This document shows, piece by piece, positions 1 through 9,538 of a stretch of DNA of 64,000 nt. The position numbers and the translations under genes were made by a program. This DNA comes from Leeuwenhoekiella sp. MAR_2009_132 (GTDB lineage: Bacteria > Bacteroidota > Bacteroidia > Flavobacteriales > Flavobacteriaceae). The stretch spans positions 255,501-319,500 of the forward strand of contig NZ_JHZY01000004.1 of the NCBI RefSeq assembly GCF_000687915.1, written 5' to 3'. The first letter of the stretch is position 1, and each line of letters starts with the position of its first letter. A model generated the notes under the pieces. The model was given only the letters and a program-made list of their open reading frames with translations, was not told the DNA's origin and did not search any database.

Positions 1-425
1 GCCTGCTCATCTAAACCGGCATGTAGCTCAACAAATTTCACTCCAAATTCTGAAACTTCCTTGGCGCGCTTTACGCGGTCTTTAACACCTATTGTATCTA
101 CAACAACTCCTTTATTACGCTCATTTGCTGCTTTAACAGCTCCTTTAATCGTCGCATCATCTACAGATCCTAAAATCGTGACAAAATCTGCTCCTGCGTC
201 AAAAGCAAGACCCGCTTCTAACTCACCGGTATCTGCAGTTTTGAAATCTGCAAATACCTGCTTGTCAGGAAATGCATCTTTCATCGCTCGTATTACCGAA
301 ACACCTTCACTCTTAATTAACGGCGTTCCTAATTCTATAATATCTACATAAGGTGCTACTTTCTCTGCAAGAGCCAGTGCCTCTTTAGTACTTAATAAAT
401 CTATTGCTACTTGTAACTTAGTCAT
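1..425 (-). CDS. hxlA: 3-hexulose-6-phosphate synthase, 3' end beyond window
   Basis: This enzyme condenses formaldehyde with ribulose-5-phosphate to give 3-hexulose-6-phosphate (ribulose monophosphate pathway); run in reverse it supplies ribulose-5-phosphate. About 141 N-terminal codons are visible of a protein normally near 210 residues; the rest lies left of base 1. The N-terminus reads MTKLQVAIDLLS, and the orotidine-decarboxylase-superfamily motif DFKTADTG has Asp60, Lys62 and Asp65 in the expected D-x-K-x-x-D spacing, preceded by IIELGTP near residue 30. It begins 37 bases after hxlB and is surely co-transcribed with it. A KGPDC-family decarboxylase is the main alternative, but the hxlB neighbour argues for HPS. 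Confidence 0.88.
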   Translation of the reverse strand, partial: MTKLQVAIDLLSTKEALALAEKVAPYVDIIELGTPLIKSEGVSVIRAMKDAFPDKQVFADFKTADTGELEAGLAFDAGADFVTILGSVDDATIKGAVKAANERNKGVVVDTIGVKDRVKRAKEVSEFGVKFVELHAGLDEQ

Positions 426-462
426 ACTATTTTTTTTAATTTATTTATTAGTGTATTGCGTG

Positions 463-1044
463 TTATTCTAAATTGGAATGACGCTTGTATAAAGTTTCGG
501 CACTGCTGCCATCTACCTTCCAAAGGGTTTGTATAAGTGCGTCAAAAAACAATAAGAGTCCCTGTTCAAAAAGGCTTCCTGCATATTGTTCTGAAATTGT
601 ATTGTTATGCGCCTCCTTCCGCGCTGCTGGTATGTGTACAACATATCTGCTCAATGCTGCTAGCTTCGACGTTTTATCGGTCGTAAAACTTACCACTTCT
701 GCTCCCACTTCTTTAGCCGTCTCAGCTGCTCTAATTACTGTAGCCGTGGTTCCAGATCCAGAGCCTGCGATAAGTAAATCACCTTCCTGTATGGCTGGTG
801 TGGTGGTCTCTCCTACAACATAAGCATCAAAACCTAAATGCATCAGACGCATTGCTGCCGCCTGCATCATAAGACCGCTACGCCCCATACCTATTAAAAA
901 GATAGAACCTGCATTTGTAATGGGAGCGACTAAATTGCGTAGTTCTTCAAAATCAAAATGCTTCATAAGTTCTAAATGCTCATGGAGTATAGAGGTCATT
1001 GCCTGCTCACTAATACTTGCTAAATCGCTATCTAAAGTTTCCAT
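463..1044 (-). CDS. hxlB: 6-phospho-3-hexuloisomerase (SIS domain)
   Basis: HxlB isomerises 3-hexulose-6-phosphate to fructose-6-phosphate, the second step of the ribulose monophosphate pathway. The 193-residue length fits the family. It is a single SIS domain: GMGRSG at residues 52-57 and SGSGTT at 95-100 form the sugar-phosphate loops, and a PAARKEAHNN segment at 139-148 and the GSLFEQ segment after it are typical of PHI rather than other SIS proteins. I chose the ATG at 1044 over a longer frame reaching 1137, because the extra 31 residues do not resemble the family and a TAnnTTTG element (1072-1079) lies 27 bases upstream of this start. It is first in the operon with hxlA and faces an AraC regulator. 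Confidence 0.88.
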   Translation of the reverse strand: METLDSDLASISEQAMTSILHEHLELMKHFDFEELRNLVAPITNAGSIFLIGMGRSGLMMQAAAMRLMHLGFDAYVVGETTTPAIQEGDLLIAGSGSGTTATVIRAAETAKEVGAEVVSFTTDKTSKLAALSRYVVHIPAARKEAHNNTISEQYAGSLFEQGLLLFFDALIQTLWKVDGSSAETLYKRHSNLE

Positions 1045-1071
1045 ACATTTTTTAATTTTAATAACGCTTAG

Positions 1072-1079
1072 CAAAGTTA
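1072..1079 (-). promoter_or_regulatory. candidate -7 element of the hxlBA promoter
   Basis: On the minus strand this reads TAACTTTG, a full match to the Bacteroidota -7 consensus TAnnTTTG, 27 bases before the hxlB ATG. I see no clear TTG at the usual -33 spacing, which would suit a promoter that needs an activator. Confidence 0.4.
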
Positions 1080-1099
1080 CCTGTTGAATATGCAGAGCA

Positions 1100-1186
1100 G
1101 TGTTACTATATGGCAGATGTCTGGTACAATTTGCCAATCACACATAAAATTTTGTTAAGAAGCGCTGGTATTGTGGTACTATATGG
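1100..1186. promoter_or_regulatory. pair of 14-base direct repeats between hxlB and the AraC gene
   Basis: GTGnTACTATATGG occurs at 1100-1113 and again at 1173-1186, identical except at the n position. The copies start 73 bases apart, about seven turns of B-DNA, so they lie on the same face of the helix. AraC-family proteins bind direct repeats, so these are candidate operators for the adjacent regulator. The repeats are seen directly; the binding role is inferred. Confidence 0.45.
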
Positions 1187-1244
1187 AAATTAGACTCTCT
1201 TTACATCTTATTAAGCTGAAAATTAACCTAACGCACTCCCTAGT

Positions 1245-2087
1245 ATGCTAAGCGATAAAACAATCTACATACGCGATCTTGCAAATTGCCCTCCTTCCTA
1301 TTTAGATGACCCCGGAAGACGTGAGTTTTTTGAAATTGTATGGTTGAATAATGAGGAAGCGCTACACGAGCCACAGCACGATTTTCAAACCTTACGAGGC
1401 GATTGGATTTATTTGATTCCGCCTTACCGTGTACACCAACTCAATAAAGCGGGTAAAAAAGGAGTACTTATTTCGTTTAAGCAAGAACTCCTTGAAGATG
1501 ACCTAAAGGAATTTTTACTGGATGTTTTTAGAATGTTTAATATTCAGGGGGAGTTTTCCTGTCTTCAGGTTACAGATGAAAGTGAGAAAGGTCTTCTGGC
1601 GATTTACAATTTGATGAACGAAGAATACAGTCAGGATGAAGTAAATCTCATTATGATTAAAGCGCTTCTCAAGGTTTTTCTACTGAAATTAATTCAGTTA
1701 AAAGAACAGCATTTTACCCTGCAAGATATTAATGAAAAACGCATTTATGAGTTTATGATGCTCATCGAACTCAATTTTTTTGAAGAGCGTAAAGCAGCTT
1801 TTTACGCAAACAAGCTCGATATGAGTACCAAGCGACTCAACCAAATATTGAAAGAAAAACTCGATAAAACGGCTGTTCAATTAATACACGATCGGGTTAT
1901 TCTTGAAGCGAAACGCCAAATCATTCACAGCGAAAATACCATTAAAGAAATCGCTTACAATCTACAATTTAAAGACCCGTCCTATTTTAGTCGGTTTTTT
2001 AAATTACACACCAATCAGTCTCCAAACGAATTTCAGGATAAGGTTAAACAACATGTGATTGTACACGACAATACCTTGTATGCTTAA
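1245..2087 (+). CDS. AraC/XylS-family transcriptional regulator
   Basis: A 280-residue regulator. The first 150 or so residues look like a cupin-type sensor domain (a PPYRVHQLN stretch followed by KKGVLISF). The C-terminal 100 residues carry the two AraC helix-turn-helix motifs: AAFYANKLDMSTKRLNQILK near 186-205 and TIKEIAYNLQFKDPSYFSRFFK near 231-252, the second being the most diagnostic part. It is divergent from hxlBA with about 200 bases between the starts, so it most likely controls that pair; the inducer is not evident. It ends 10 bases from the oppositely oriented peroxidase gene. Confidence 0.85.
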   Translation: MLSDKTIYIRDLANCPPSYLDDPGRREFFEIVWLNNEEALHEPQHDFQTLRGDWIYLIPPYRVHQLNKAGKKGVLISFKQELLEDDLKEFLLDVFRMFNIQGEFSCLQVTDESEKGLLAIYNLMNEEYSQDEVNLIMIKALLKVFLLKLIQLKEQHFTLQDINEKRIYEFMMLIELNFFEERKAAFYANKLDMSTKRLNQILKEKLDKTAVQLIHDRVILEAKRQIIHSENTIKEIAYNLQFKDPSYFSRFFKLHTNQSPNEFQDKVKQHVIVHDNTLYA

Positions 2088-2097
2088 ACTTATCCTT

Positions 2098-3264
2098 TTA
2101 TTGTGGCAATTGCGGAGCGCGTACACGCGTATCTCCAGAAGACAATGTACCTATAAAAGCTTCTAAGGCATTCATTTCCTCACGCGTAAGATTTAATTTT
2201 TGAAGTAATGGGGAGACTTCAGGAATTAGCGAATCCCGGGGAGTTCCTAAATATCGTTTTTGAACCACCTGAGGGTTTCCCAGATTATAAAATTCAATTA
2301 CATCTTTTATAGACGGAAAATGACCGTGATGCATCCACGGGCCGGTGCGGGCTACTTCACGCAAGGTAGGTGTCCTAAATTTACCGATGTCTGCAGTATC
2401 TCCGGTTACATTAAAGCGCCCAAAATCTTCATCTTTAGTTCCAAATAAGACCTGCCCATCATTATGGTATTGATTATCGCTAAAATACCCTGTATTGTGA
2501 CAATTGATGCATCGGGCTTTGGTTCTAAACAAATGCAAACCCAGCACTTCTTCATCTGTAAACACCTCAGGTTTGTTGTCTATAAACCGATCAAATTTAC
2601 TGGTGTGACTTACAATGGTACGCTCAAAGGTTGCAATTGCTTTTTGAATTTTATTTAATGATACTTCTTCCGCTCCAAATGCCTCTTTGAATAACGGTTT
2701 ATAACCTTCAACTGCTGCAATCTTATCAACAGCAATATTCAGTTCTTCATTCATCTCTACCTGATCTGCGATAGGAAACCGCGCCTGATCTTCCAGACTC
2801 TTTGCCCTTCCATCCCAAAACAATTCGTGGGCAAATGCTGCGTTCATAATGGTCATCGCATTCCGTTTACCGTTTTGACGATCGTGGCCAAAGGAACGCG
2901 TGATATTATCGGTCCAGGCCAATTCAGAATTGTGACATGAAGCACAGGCTATTTGTCCACTAACAGACAATCGCGGATCAAAAAATAACTTCTTACCCAG
3001 ATCTACTTTTGCTTTAGAAAAAGGGTTGTCCTCAGGATGAATCACTTCAGGCAAATGCCCAATGTCCTCAAAGTCTGTTAAAGAACTATCTAAATGGGGT
3101 TTTGGCCAATTTTCAGGATTCCCTGATGCATAGACTTCCCGTAAGTAGGCTATAGACTCATAATCTGCTTCTGCTGCCTGTTCTTTACAACCTACACAAA
3201 AACCTGCAAAAAATAGTAATCCAAATAACAATCGCATAGGTAAGAGTTTAAAGTTCGATTTCAT
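2098..3264 (-). CDS. di-haem cytochrome c peroxidase / MauG-family lipoprotein
   Basis: A 388-residue secreted di-haem protein. An N-terminal signal ends in a lipobox with Cys26, so it is probably an envelope lipoprotein facing the periplasm or surface. Two haem-binding motifs are seen, CASCH at 107-111 and CINCH at 252-256, with LFFDPRLSVSGQ before the first, as in bacterial cytochrome c peroxidases and MauG. The family either reduces hydrogen peroxide using cytochrome c electrons or oxidises bound substrates. Its start overlaps the 3' end of the upstream lipoprotein gene by 17 bases, so it belongs to the SusCD operon and probably acts on the same substrate. The actual substrate cannot be read from sequence. 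Confidence 0.88.
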   Translation of the reverse strand: MKSNFKLLPMRLLFGLLFFAGFCVGCKEQAAEADYESIAYLREVYASGNPENWPKPHLDSSLTDFEDIGHLPEVIHPEDNPFSKAKVDLGKKLFFDPRLSVSGQIACASCHNSELAWTDNITRSFGHDRQNGKRNAMTIMNAAFAHELFWDGRAKSLEDQARFPIADQVEMNEELNIAVDKIAAVEGYKPLFKEAFGAEEVSLNKIQKAIATFERTIVSHTSKFDRFIDNKPEVFTDEEVLGLHLFRTKARCINCHNTGYFSDNQYHNDGQVLFGTKDEDFGRFNVTGDTADIGKFRTPTLREVARTGPWMHHGHFPSIKDVIEFYNLGNPQVVQKRYLGTPRDSLIPEVSPLLQKLNLTREEMNALEAFIGTLSSGDTRVRAPQLPQ

Positions 3265-4714
3265 TTACACAACTGTTTCCGGGGAGATCTACAGGATCAT
3301 CATAACCCCTATCACTGTAAATAAAGTATTCTGAAGTTATGGTGCCGCCATACAATTTGTCATTAGCTATACGCAGCTCCAGCTTTATTTCCCATAAGGA
3401 TTCATGCACTTGCCTATAGGTTCCGCTACCTGAAATTGCCAGTTCAAACTGCTCATCATCTTGATTAGAAATCGCTAAAAATTGCGGAATAACCGCAACT
3501 GTTCCTTGCGTTAAGCTAGTCCCCGATTCCGGAAAAAATTCGATTGCAGCCTCTATATTAAACCCGGGCGAGTTATCGGCATTGGTAGATTCATTACTAA
3601 AGAAACGTTGCAGGTTAAACGGATTTGTAGTTCTGCCCGCTAAAGGTGATTTAAACCCAATTTTATAGGCATCGTAATAAATATCATCATCGGTCTCGGG
3701 AGTACCGTTATCTGAACCTAAAATTGCATTGGGATCATCTGCAGATACCACTACAGGCACGGCAAATGCTGTCCAGGATCTCCAGGTACATAGGCCATCA
3801 TTATCGTGATCAATCCAGTTTTCGCCTCGTGCTAAATAAAACGGATTGCTGGTGTCGTAAAAATGCGAAGCAGGATTAGTTGCTAAAACCCGATTGGTCT
3901 TAATAGGCTTTATTACCAATAAATTACTATTACCTAAAATTTGATAATTAGTTACCGGTGCAAGCGATACAATAGACTGAAAGTTTACATCGTCATTAGC
4001 CAGATTTTCATTTAGCGTAAGGGTATATTCAATAAAATCTACACCTAATTTTGAGCGTTCCAGATCAAAATCAAACCCATTTAAATATTGAAATAAAGAA
4101 GCATCGTCAATTTCTGAAGCGATATAACCTGCAGGAAATTCTACTCTAAAAGTGGTCGTCTCCCCTGCTGTACCGGCTAACTCGATACGACTGGTATTAA
4201 AACGATACGAAGTGTTTATGTCTCCCAGTGCTAATGTAAAAGTTGTATTAGGACTCGTAGTGTTTAAATTTCCCAGTTGAACCGAAGCATCAGAAACCGA
4301 AGTCAAGGTAAACTCGAGTTCGTCATTACCTGTCCATCGGTAATTGAAGGTTACAAAAATGGTATCTGTAGGCTGTGTTGCCGTAAAACTAAGTTGCTCG
4401 GGTATTGCTGTATACGCCGTAGCAGGTAAAGTAGATGCGATTTCATAAGCCGCTGTAATTGTTCCTTCAAGTGATCGCGAACTCATACTTACCGGGATTT
4501 TTACCGTCTTTAATGAGGTATTGGTATAGCTAGACACCGGAAGCCGTCTTCCGGTTACCTCAGGAAATTCTAACGGTTCGTTGTTGCTGTTAACTAGAAA
4601 ATTAAATCGTACAAAGGATGTAAAATCCTGATTTTCCTGATTGCTTAGATCATCATCTGTACACGCCAAAATGATTCCTAAAACGAGTAATAATAGAAGT
4701 TTAGTAGCCTTCAT
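3248..4714 (-). CDS. surface lipoprotein of unknown function in a SusCD operon
   Basis: A 488-residue lipoprotein (signal MKATKLLLLLVLGIILAC, Cys18). I do not recognise a named catalytic family. The first 170 residues are beta-rich and look like a Calx-beta or DUF4843-type domain (a pattern like PVSMSSRSLEGTITAAYEI then TATQPTDTIFVTF). The middle has an Asp-rich stretch, DHDNDGLCTW, which could bind a divalent metal. Its 5' end overlaps the susD gene by 14 bases and its 3' end overlaps the peroxidase by 17, so it is translationally coupled to both. By position it is a substrate-binding partner of the SusCD pair, comparable to SusE/SusF. Confidence 0.6.
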   Translation of the reverse strand: MKATKLLLLLVLGIILACTDDDLSNQENQDFTSFVRFNFLVNSNNEPLEFPEVTGRRLPVSSYTNTSLKTVKIPVSMSSRSLEGTITAAYEIASTLPATAYTAIPEQLSFTATQPTDTIFVTFNYRWTGNDELEFTLTSVSDASVQLGNLNTTSPNTTFTLALGDINTSYRFNTSRIELAGTAGETTTFRVEFPAGYIASEIDDASLFQYLNGFDFDLERSKLGVDFIEYTLTLNENLANDDVNFQSIVSLAPVTNYQILGNSNLLVIKPIKTNRVLATNPASHFYDTSNPFYLARGENWIDHDNDGLCTWRSWTAFAVPVVVSADDPNAILGSDNGTPETDDDIYYDAYKIGFKSPLAGRTTNPFNLQRFFSNESTNADNSPGFNIEAAIEFFPESGTSLTQGTVAVIPQFLAISNQDDEQFELAISGSGTYRQVHESLWEIKLELRIANDKLYGGTITSEYFIYSDRGYDDPVDLPGNSCVNEIEL

Positions 4715-6161
4715 TTTGTATAAGATTTGCGTTAAGATTTATATTGTTTTGGGGTATGGGAAGTACAAAAAAGTTTGACGGGTAGTTGAGTGTACAGGTT
4801 TGTGCAATACACCCGTCATTGCGGTTTATAGAGCGACCCTGTCGTTTAAGATCAAAAAGTAAATGCCTTTCAAAAGCGAGTTCGCGCCTGCGCTCCAGAA
4901 AAATTAATTCTTCGAGATTTGCGGCATCTGTAAGGGCTGGTAAGTTTGATCGTTCCCGAATTGCGTTTAAATACCCAAGCGCATCACTAGTACGGCCAAG
5001 TTGCTGTGCCGCTTCTGCTGCAATAAGATACAGCTCACTCAATCGTATGACCGGAGTAGACGGTTCTCCCTGAAATTTTTTAGTAAAATAATAGTTTCGG
5101 TTTACCTGCTGTATCCCTTCTAAAGTAGGTAATGAGGCCTCAATAAACATGTCTTTACGTACATCATCTGCTTCGTATAAATCGAGTAAATCTTGTGATG
5201 CAACAAAATCGCCGTACGAGGTTGACGAACTTATACCGTAAGTTGCCGCCAGCGATCCTCCTAGTGATCCGTCAGTGTCTCTTCGTACCGAAAGTTCTAA
5301 TAAGGTTTCAGAAATGGGTGCCAGTGGCTGTTCCCATGAGGCTACATAATCTGCCTGAGGCGTAAGCGTCACACCTGAAGTTAAAATCACATCTTCTGCA
5401 AGGTCAAAAGCATTTTGCCAGTCTTGCTGAGATAGATAAACACGTGCTAACAAAGCTTTAGCATTGGATAAATTTACATACGAATAATCTGGACCGGCAA
5501 GAACCTGTGTCTCTGTAAAAAGATTAAGTGCGGTATTAAAATCGGTTGCAATTGCATCATAGGTTTCGGTTAACGTTGCTCTGGCAGCATACTGCAATTC
5601 TTCCTGTAAACTTTCGGTTTTATAAACAATTCCTTTTTTAACTTCCGAAGAAAAATTAAAGTCCTGCGCATAGACCTGTACCAGCATAAAATGCATTAAT
5701 CCTCTAAATACAAGTGCTTCTGCGTGAATCTGATCACGCTCTTCTGCGGAAAGATTTGCGGCAGTATCCAGATTTTCGATAATAAGATTAGCTGCATTTA
5801 TATTTGTATAACAGGCATCGTAAAAACTATCCAGGTCACTATCTAAAGCCGTATCAGTAAAGCTATAAACCTGTTCCAGATTTGCCGGCACATTGATTTG
5901 ACCTAGTCTACTTCCCGAAGCTACGGGTGAGAATTTTATATTTCCGCCTTGTAAATCTGCATAAACTGTATAAGGGCTCGTACGTAGTGTAGCTTCTACA
6001 TTAGAATATAAACCCGCGAGCGCCTCGAGTATTCCTTCTTTAGTTGCCAGTTGCTCGTCTATAGATATCTGACTACCCGGTTCTTGTTCTAAAAAGTCAC
6101 TACAGCCTAAAACACTAAGACTTAGCAACACTATCGTAAATTTTAAAAATATATTTTTCAT
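4701..6161 (-). CDS. SusD/RagB-family outer-membrane lipoprotein
   Basis: A surface lipoprotein of 486 residues that acts as the lid of the adjacent SusC channel. Signal and lipobox end at Cys20 (VLSLSVLGC in spirit, then SDFLEQEPGS, the common SusD start). TPR-like helices hold residues such as AEALVFRGLMHFMLVQVYAQDF near 148-170, and the C-terminal half has the usual PVIRLSELYLIAAEAAQQLG and LAFERHLLFDLKRQGRS signatures. It starts 10 bases after susC. Its ligand may not be a polysaccharide, as no glycanase is linked. Confidence 0.9.
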   Translation of the reverse strand: MKNIFLKFTIVLLSLSVLGCSDFLEQEPGSQISIDEQLATKEGILEALAGLYSNVEATLRTSPYTVYADLQGGNIKFSPVASGSRLGQINVPANLEQVYSFTDTALDSDLDSFYDACYTNINAANLIIENLDTAANLSAEERDQIHAEALVFRGLMHFMLVQVYAQDFNFSSEVKKGIVYKTESLQEELQYAARATLTETYDAIATDFNTALNLFTETQVLAGPDYSYVNLSNAKALLARVYLSQQDWQNAFDLAEDVILTSGVTLTPQADYVASWEQPLAPISETLLELSVRRDTDGSLGGSLAATYGISSSTSYGDFVASQDLLDLYEADDVRKDMFIEASLPTLEGIQQVNRNYYFTKKFQGEPSTPVIRLSELYLIAAEAAQQLGRTSDALGYLNAIRERSNLPALTDAANLEELIFLERRRELAFERHLLFDLKRQGRSINRNDGCIAQTCTLNYPSNFFVLPIPQNNINLNANLIQNEGY

Positions 6162-6171
6162 AACTGTCTGG

Positions 6172-9100
6172 TTAAAAACTGGTTTTTAATCCGCAAGAAA
6201 TTGTACGTGCCTGAGGATAGGTAAAATTGAGTTCGCGTATACCATTGCGCCCATTTGCAGGGTTATCTTTATACCAATACGCAACATTAGAAACATCTAC
6301 AAATACCGATAACTGATCTAAAAAGAGTTTTGAAGTATCTATAGGCACGTTATAAGAAAGATTGATGTTACTTAATTTTACAAATGTGGCATCATATACA
6401 TTCTTGCTCATATTTGATGCCAGCGGATTTGAGCTGGTTACTACCGGCTGTAAAGCTGAAGTATCACCGGGACCACGCCAGTAATCAAAAGCATTTACAG
6501 AAAGATTACGATTTGTAGTTACATTATACTGTGAGGACAATATATCTGATATAAGCTCTTTACCTCCAATTTGATAAGAACCTCTAACTGCCAGTGTAAA
6601 CCCTGTCCCTATTTGAAAAGTGTTGCTAAAACCGCCATAAACATCGGGTTGTCTATTGCCTATAGGCTCCCAGTCATCTTCATTAAATAAAGAGCGATAG
6701 GTGGCTAAGTCATAAACTTGTCCGTTTTTTGAGACCAAATCCCGTCCTGTAGCAGGATCGATACCTACCCAGTTAATTCCCCAAATGGTAGAAGTACTGT
6801 AGCCTATTTTTTGAGCCAAAGCATTTGAAGCAATCGAGTAATCGCTACCAAGACCTACTAAATCGGTCACTTTATTATCTAGCGTTGCCAGATTAAAAGA
6901 AGTGCTCCATTTAAATTTTTCTGCGGTAAACCACTTCATACGTACACTAAATTCAAAACCTTTATTGTACATCTGTGCTGCATTAAGCTGCAGGAAGCTA
7001 AACCCATTTTCGGTTGGGATATCCCGAGAGGTGATTAAATCTTGTAAATCATCATAATAATATTCTGCAGTAAGTTGTAACCTGTTAAATAGATTGAGAT
7101 CTAGACCTGCATTGAACTTATTATTCTTTTCCCATTTCAACTTAGGGTTGGGTGCTGCACTGGGAACAGCTTCGCTAAGAAAGTTATAGCCTCCATTAAT
7201 TCTGCGGGTATAAAGACCCAAAGATCTGTACGAACCTATACGAGAGTTTCCTGTACTTCCGTAACTAGCTTTTAATTTTAAGAAGTCTAGCCAATCTACA
7301 GAATTTAGAAAATTTTCTTTAGAAACAATCCAGCTCAAACCTGCACCGCCATTATACGCTATGTTACTATCAGTCCCAAAAACAGAACTTTCATCTCTTC
7401 TAAAGTTTGCCAGGAGAAAATATTTACCCTTATAATTGTAATTAAACTGCGAGTAAAAAGATACTCTCGAGTTGTTGTTAACATCAACGCGATATACCTG
7501 ATTTGAAAGACGCTCATCAACTTCGGTAGCAGGATCATCATCTTGTATGGCATCGCTAACGGCATTAATCACACCCGGATTGATAAAACCGGTACCCGAA
7601 TCGTAAGCCAAATCGGTTTTTTCTTCACTTAATTCTAAACCGCCCAAAATATCAAAATGGTGAACACCTAATTGCTTTTCGTAAAAGGCTTGTGTTTGCC
7701 AGTTCCAGCGCGTAGAATTTCTATCGTTTATAAGTCTGCGTCCCCATTTGGGATAACTAACGCCATCTAAACTAAAAGTTCCGTTACCTTGTCCGCTTTC
7801 ATTTGCCCCAGAAAAATAGCGATCCTGCGTTTTGTCTTTGTAATCCAGACCAAAAAGAGAAGAAACCTTTAAACCGGGAGTAAGTTGATATCCTACATTT
7901 AAGCTTCCTAAGATGCCGTAGGAATTAGATTCATTTCTGTTTTGCGCTATTGCAGCAAAGGGGTTTGCCAGAGTGGTAACCCCTATGTCTGCAAAAGAGC
8001 CATCCTCATTATACGGCGCTATTGTAGGGATGAAAGCGTAGTTGTAATATGCGTTAGGCTCTGTCTTTTTTATATAGCTAGGTGTAAGCGAGATTCCTAT
8101 ATTAAATTTAGGTGCAGTATAGCCAAGACTTACATTTCCGTTAACTTGTTTAGCACCATTACCCACTTGTGGTTCATCTATATCTAAATAGGTTACACTG
8201 GCTCTATAGTTGAAGCGTTCTGAAGCACCTGAGGCGCTTAAATTGTACTTTTTGTAAACACCTGTTTGATTAAGTAAATCAAACCAATTTGTGTTTATAG
8301 TTGTTTGTGGTAAGAGATTACCTCCTGTATTTTTGAGGTATTCATTGCGTAATTGCGTGTATTGATCACCACTTAGATACTTGATTTGATTAATCGCTTC
8401 AGAGATACCTAATTGAGACGAAAAATTAAATTTAGTCTTACCACGCTTACCTTTTTTTGTGGTTATTATAATAACCCCATTTGCACCATCTGCACCATAA
8501 ACACCCACAGCGGCTGCATCTTTTAAAACATTTATACTTTCAATATCATCTGGAGCTATTTGTGCCAAAGGATTATTAAAGGTCTCTGCAGAAGTTCCTG
8601 AACCATCAAAAAAGGCATTATCAATACCTGTTTCTTCAGTCATTATAACACCATCTATAATAATTAGAGGCTGGGTAGATGTTCCTAAAATAGCATTACC
8701 TAAAGGTGTTAATGAACCTTGACCACGTATATTAATTTTCACCGGGCCACCTACTCCAGATGTATTTTCAACCAAAACACCGGCTAGTTGTCCTTCAAGC
8801 ATTTTATCAACGCTTTCGGTAGCTTGCTGTGTGGGTATTTCATCATTTGTTAGCGTAACAATACTTCCTACTACCTCTTCCTTTAATTTTTTTGTTCCGT
8901 AAGAAGAAGTAATAATCACTTGGTCTAACTCGTTTTGAGCCTCAGTAAGTTGAATTGCAAACGTACTTTGGTCACCTACCAAAATAATTTGAGACTCGTA
9001 ACCCAAATATTTTATCTCAAGTTGGGTTTCTTCAATAAGAGTTCCGGTAAGTTTATAGAGAAATTCGCCGTCAAGATTGGTCATCGCACCTTTACCAGTA

Positions 9101-9528
9101 TTCAGAATTCTAATCGTAGCACCCGGAAGTCCGTACCCATCAGGACCCGTAATTTTACCCTTAATAACTCGCGTTTGGGTTTGCTGGGTTGTTTCTACTT
9201 CAGTAGCCAGAATAATGATTTGTTCTCCCTGAATGCGATAGCTATAGGGAAGAGTATTAAAAACTGCATTAAGCAGTGTTTTTATTGTGCCCGTTATGGT
9301 TTTAGTTTGTATGCGTTGTTGTAAATCTACCTTTCCGGCATTGTAAACAAAACGATAGGGAGTTTGTTTTTCGATGCTATTAACCACCTGGTTTAAAGTG
9401 GTATTTTCTAAATCAAGGGTAATAGACTTTTGCTGAGAAAATACATTTTGAGTGGTTATAAGAATTATAAAAGCAAAAATTATTTTTAAAACACGACTTG
9501 TTTTAAAGGTGTGTAATAATGAATTCAT
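6172..9528 (-). CDS. SusC-family TonB-dependent transporter with STN signalling domain
   Basis: A 1118-residue outer-membrane transporter. After the signal peptide (ending near Gln32) comes an STN domain at about 33-110, which contacts FecR-type anti-sigma factors, then a carboxypeptidase-regulatory-like domain (about 120-205), the TonB plug (GVLVENTSGVGGPVKINIRG, then TQPLIIIDGVIM) and the long barrel ending in an aromatic-type C-terminus (LKTSF). I chose the ATG at 9528 because the longer frame to 9597 runs 59 bases into fecR and adds no signal-like sequence. The STN domain plus the upstream sigma/anti-sigma genes indicate that binding of the ligand at the surface induces the locus. Confidence 0.9.
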   Translation of the reverse strand: MNSLLHTFKTSRVLKIIFAFIILITTQNVFSQQKSITLDLENTTLNQVVNSIEKQTPYRFVYNAGKVDLQQRIQTKTITGTIKTLLNAVFNTLPYSYRIQGEQIIILATEVETTQQTQTRVIKGKITGPDGYGLPGATIRILNTGKGAMTNLDGEFLYKLTGTLIEETQLEIKYLGYESQIILVGDQSTFAIQLTEAQNELDQVIITSSYGTKKLKEEVVGSIVTLTNDEIPTQQATESVDKMLEGQLAGVLVENTSGVGGPVKINIRGQGSLTPLGNAILGTSTQPLIIIDGVIMTEETGIDNAFFDGSGTSAETFNNPLAQIAPDDIESINVLKDAAAVGVYGADGANGVIIITTKKGKRGKTKFNFSSQLGISEAINQIKYLSGDQYTQLRNEYLKNTGGNLLPQTTINTNWFDLLNQTGVYKKYNLSASGASERFNYRASVTYLDIDEPQVGNGAKQVNGNVSLGYTAPKFNIGISLTPSYIKKTEPNAYYNYAFIPTIAPYNEDGSFADIGVTTLANPFAAIAQNRNESNSYGILGSLNVGYQLTPGLKVSSLFGLDYKDKTQDRYFSGANESGQGNGTFSLDGVSYPKWGRRLINDRNSTRWNWQTQAFYEKQLGVHHFDILGGLELSEEKTDLAYDSGTGFINPGVINAVSDAIQDDDPATEVDERLSNQVYRVDVNNNSRVSFYSQFNYNYKGKYFLLANFRRDESSVFGTDSNIAYNGGAGLSWIVSKENFLNSVDWLDFLKLKASYGSTGNSRIGSYRSLGLYTRRINGGYNFLSEAVPSAAPNPKLKWEKNNKFNAGLDLNLFNRLQLTAEYYYDDLQDLITSRDIPTENGFSFLQLNAAQMYNKGFEFSVRMKWFTAEKFKWSTSFNLATLDNKVTDLVGLGSDYSIASNALAQKIGYSTSTIWGINWVGIDPATGRDLVSKNGQVYDLATYRSLFNEDDWEPIGNRQPDVYGGFSNTFQIGTGFTLAVRGSYQIGGKELISDILSSQYNVTTNRNLSVNAFDYWRGPGDTSALQPVVTSSNPLASNMSKNVYDATFVKLSNINLSYNVPIDTSKLFLDQLSVFVDVSNVAYWYKDNPANGRNGIRELNFTYPQARTISCGLKTSF

Positions 9529-9538
9529 ACGCAAAGGC

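Noticed and set aside
61..351. A 96-residue plus-strand frame over hxlA
   Set aside because: It is antisense to the clear hxlA reading frame and has no family resemblance.
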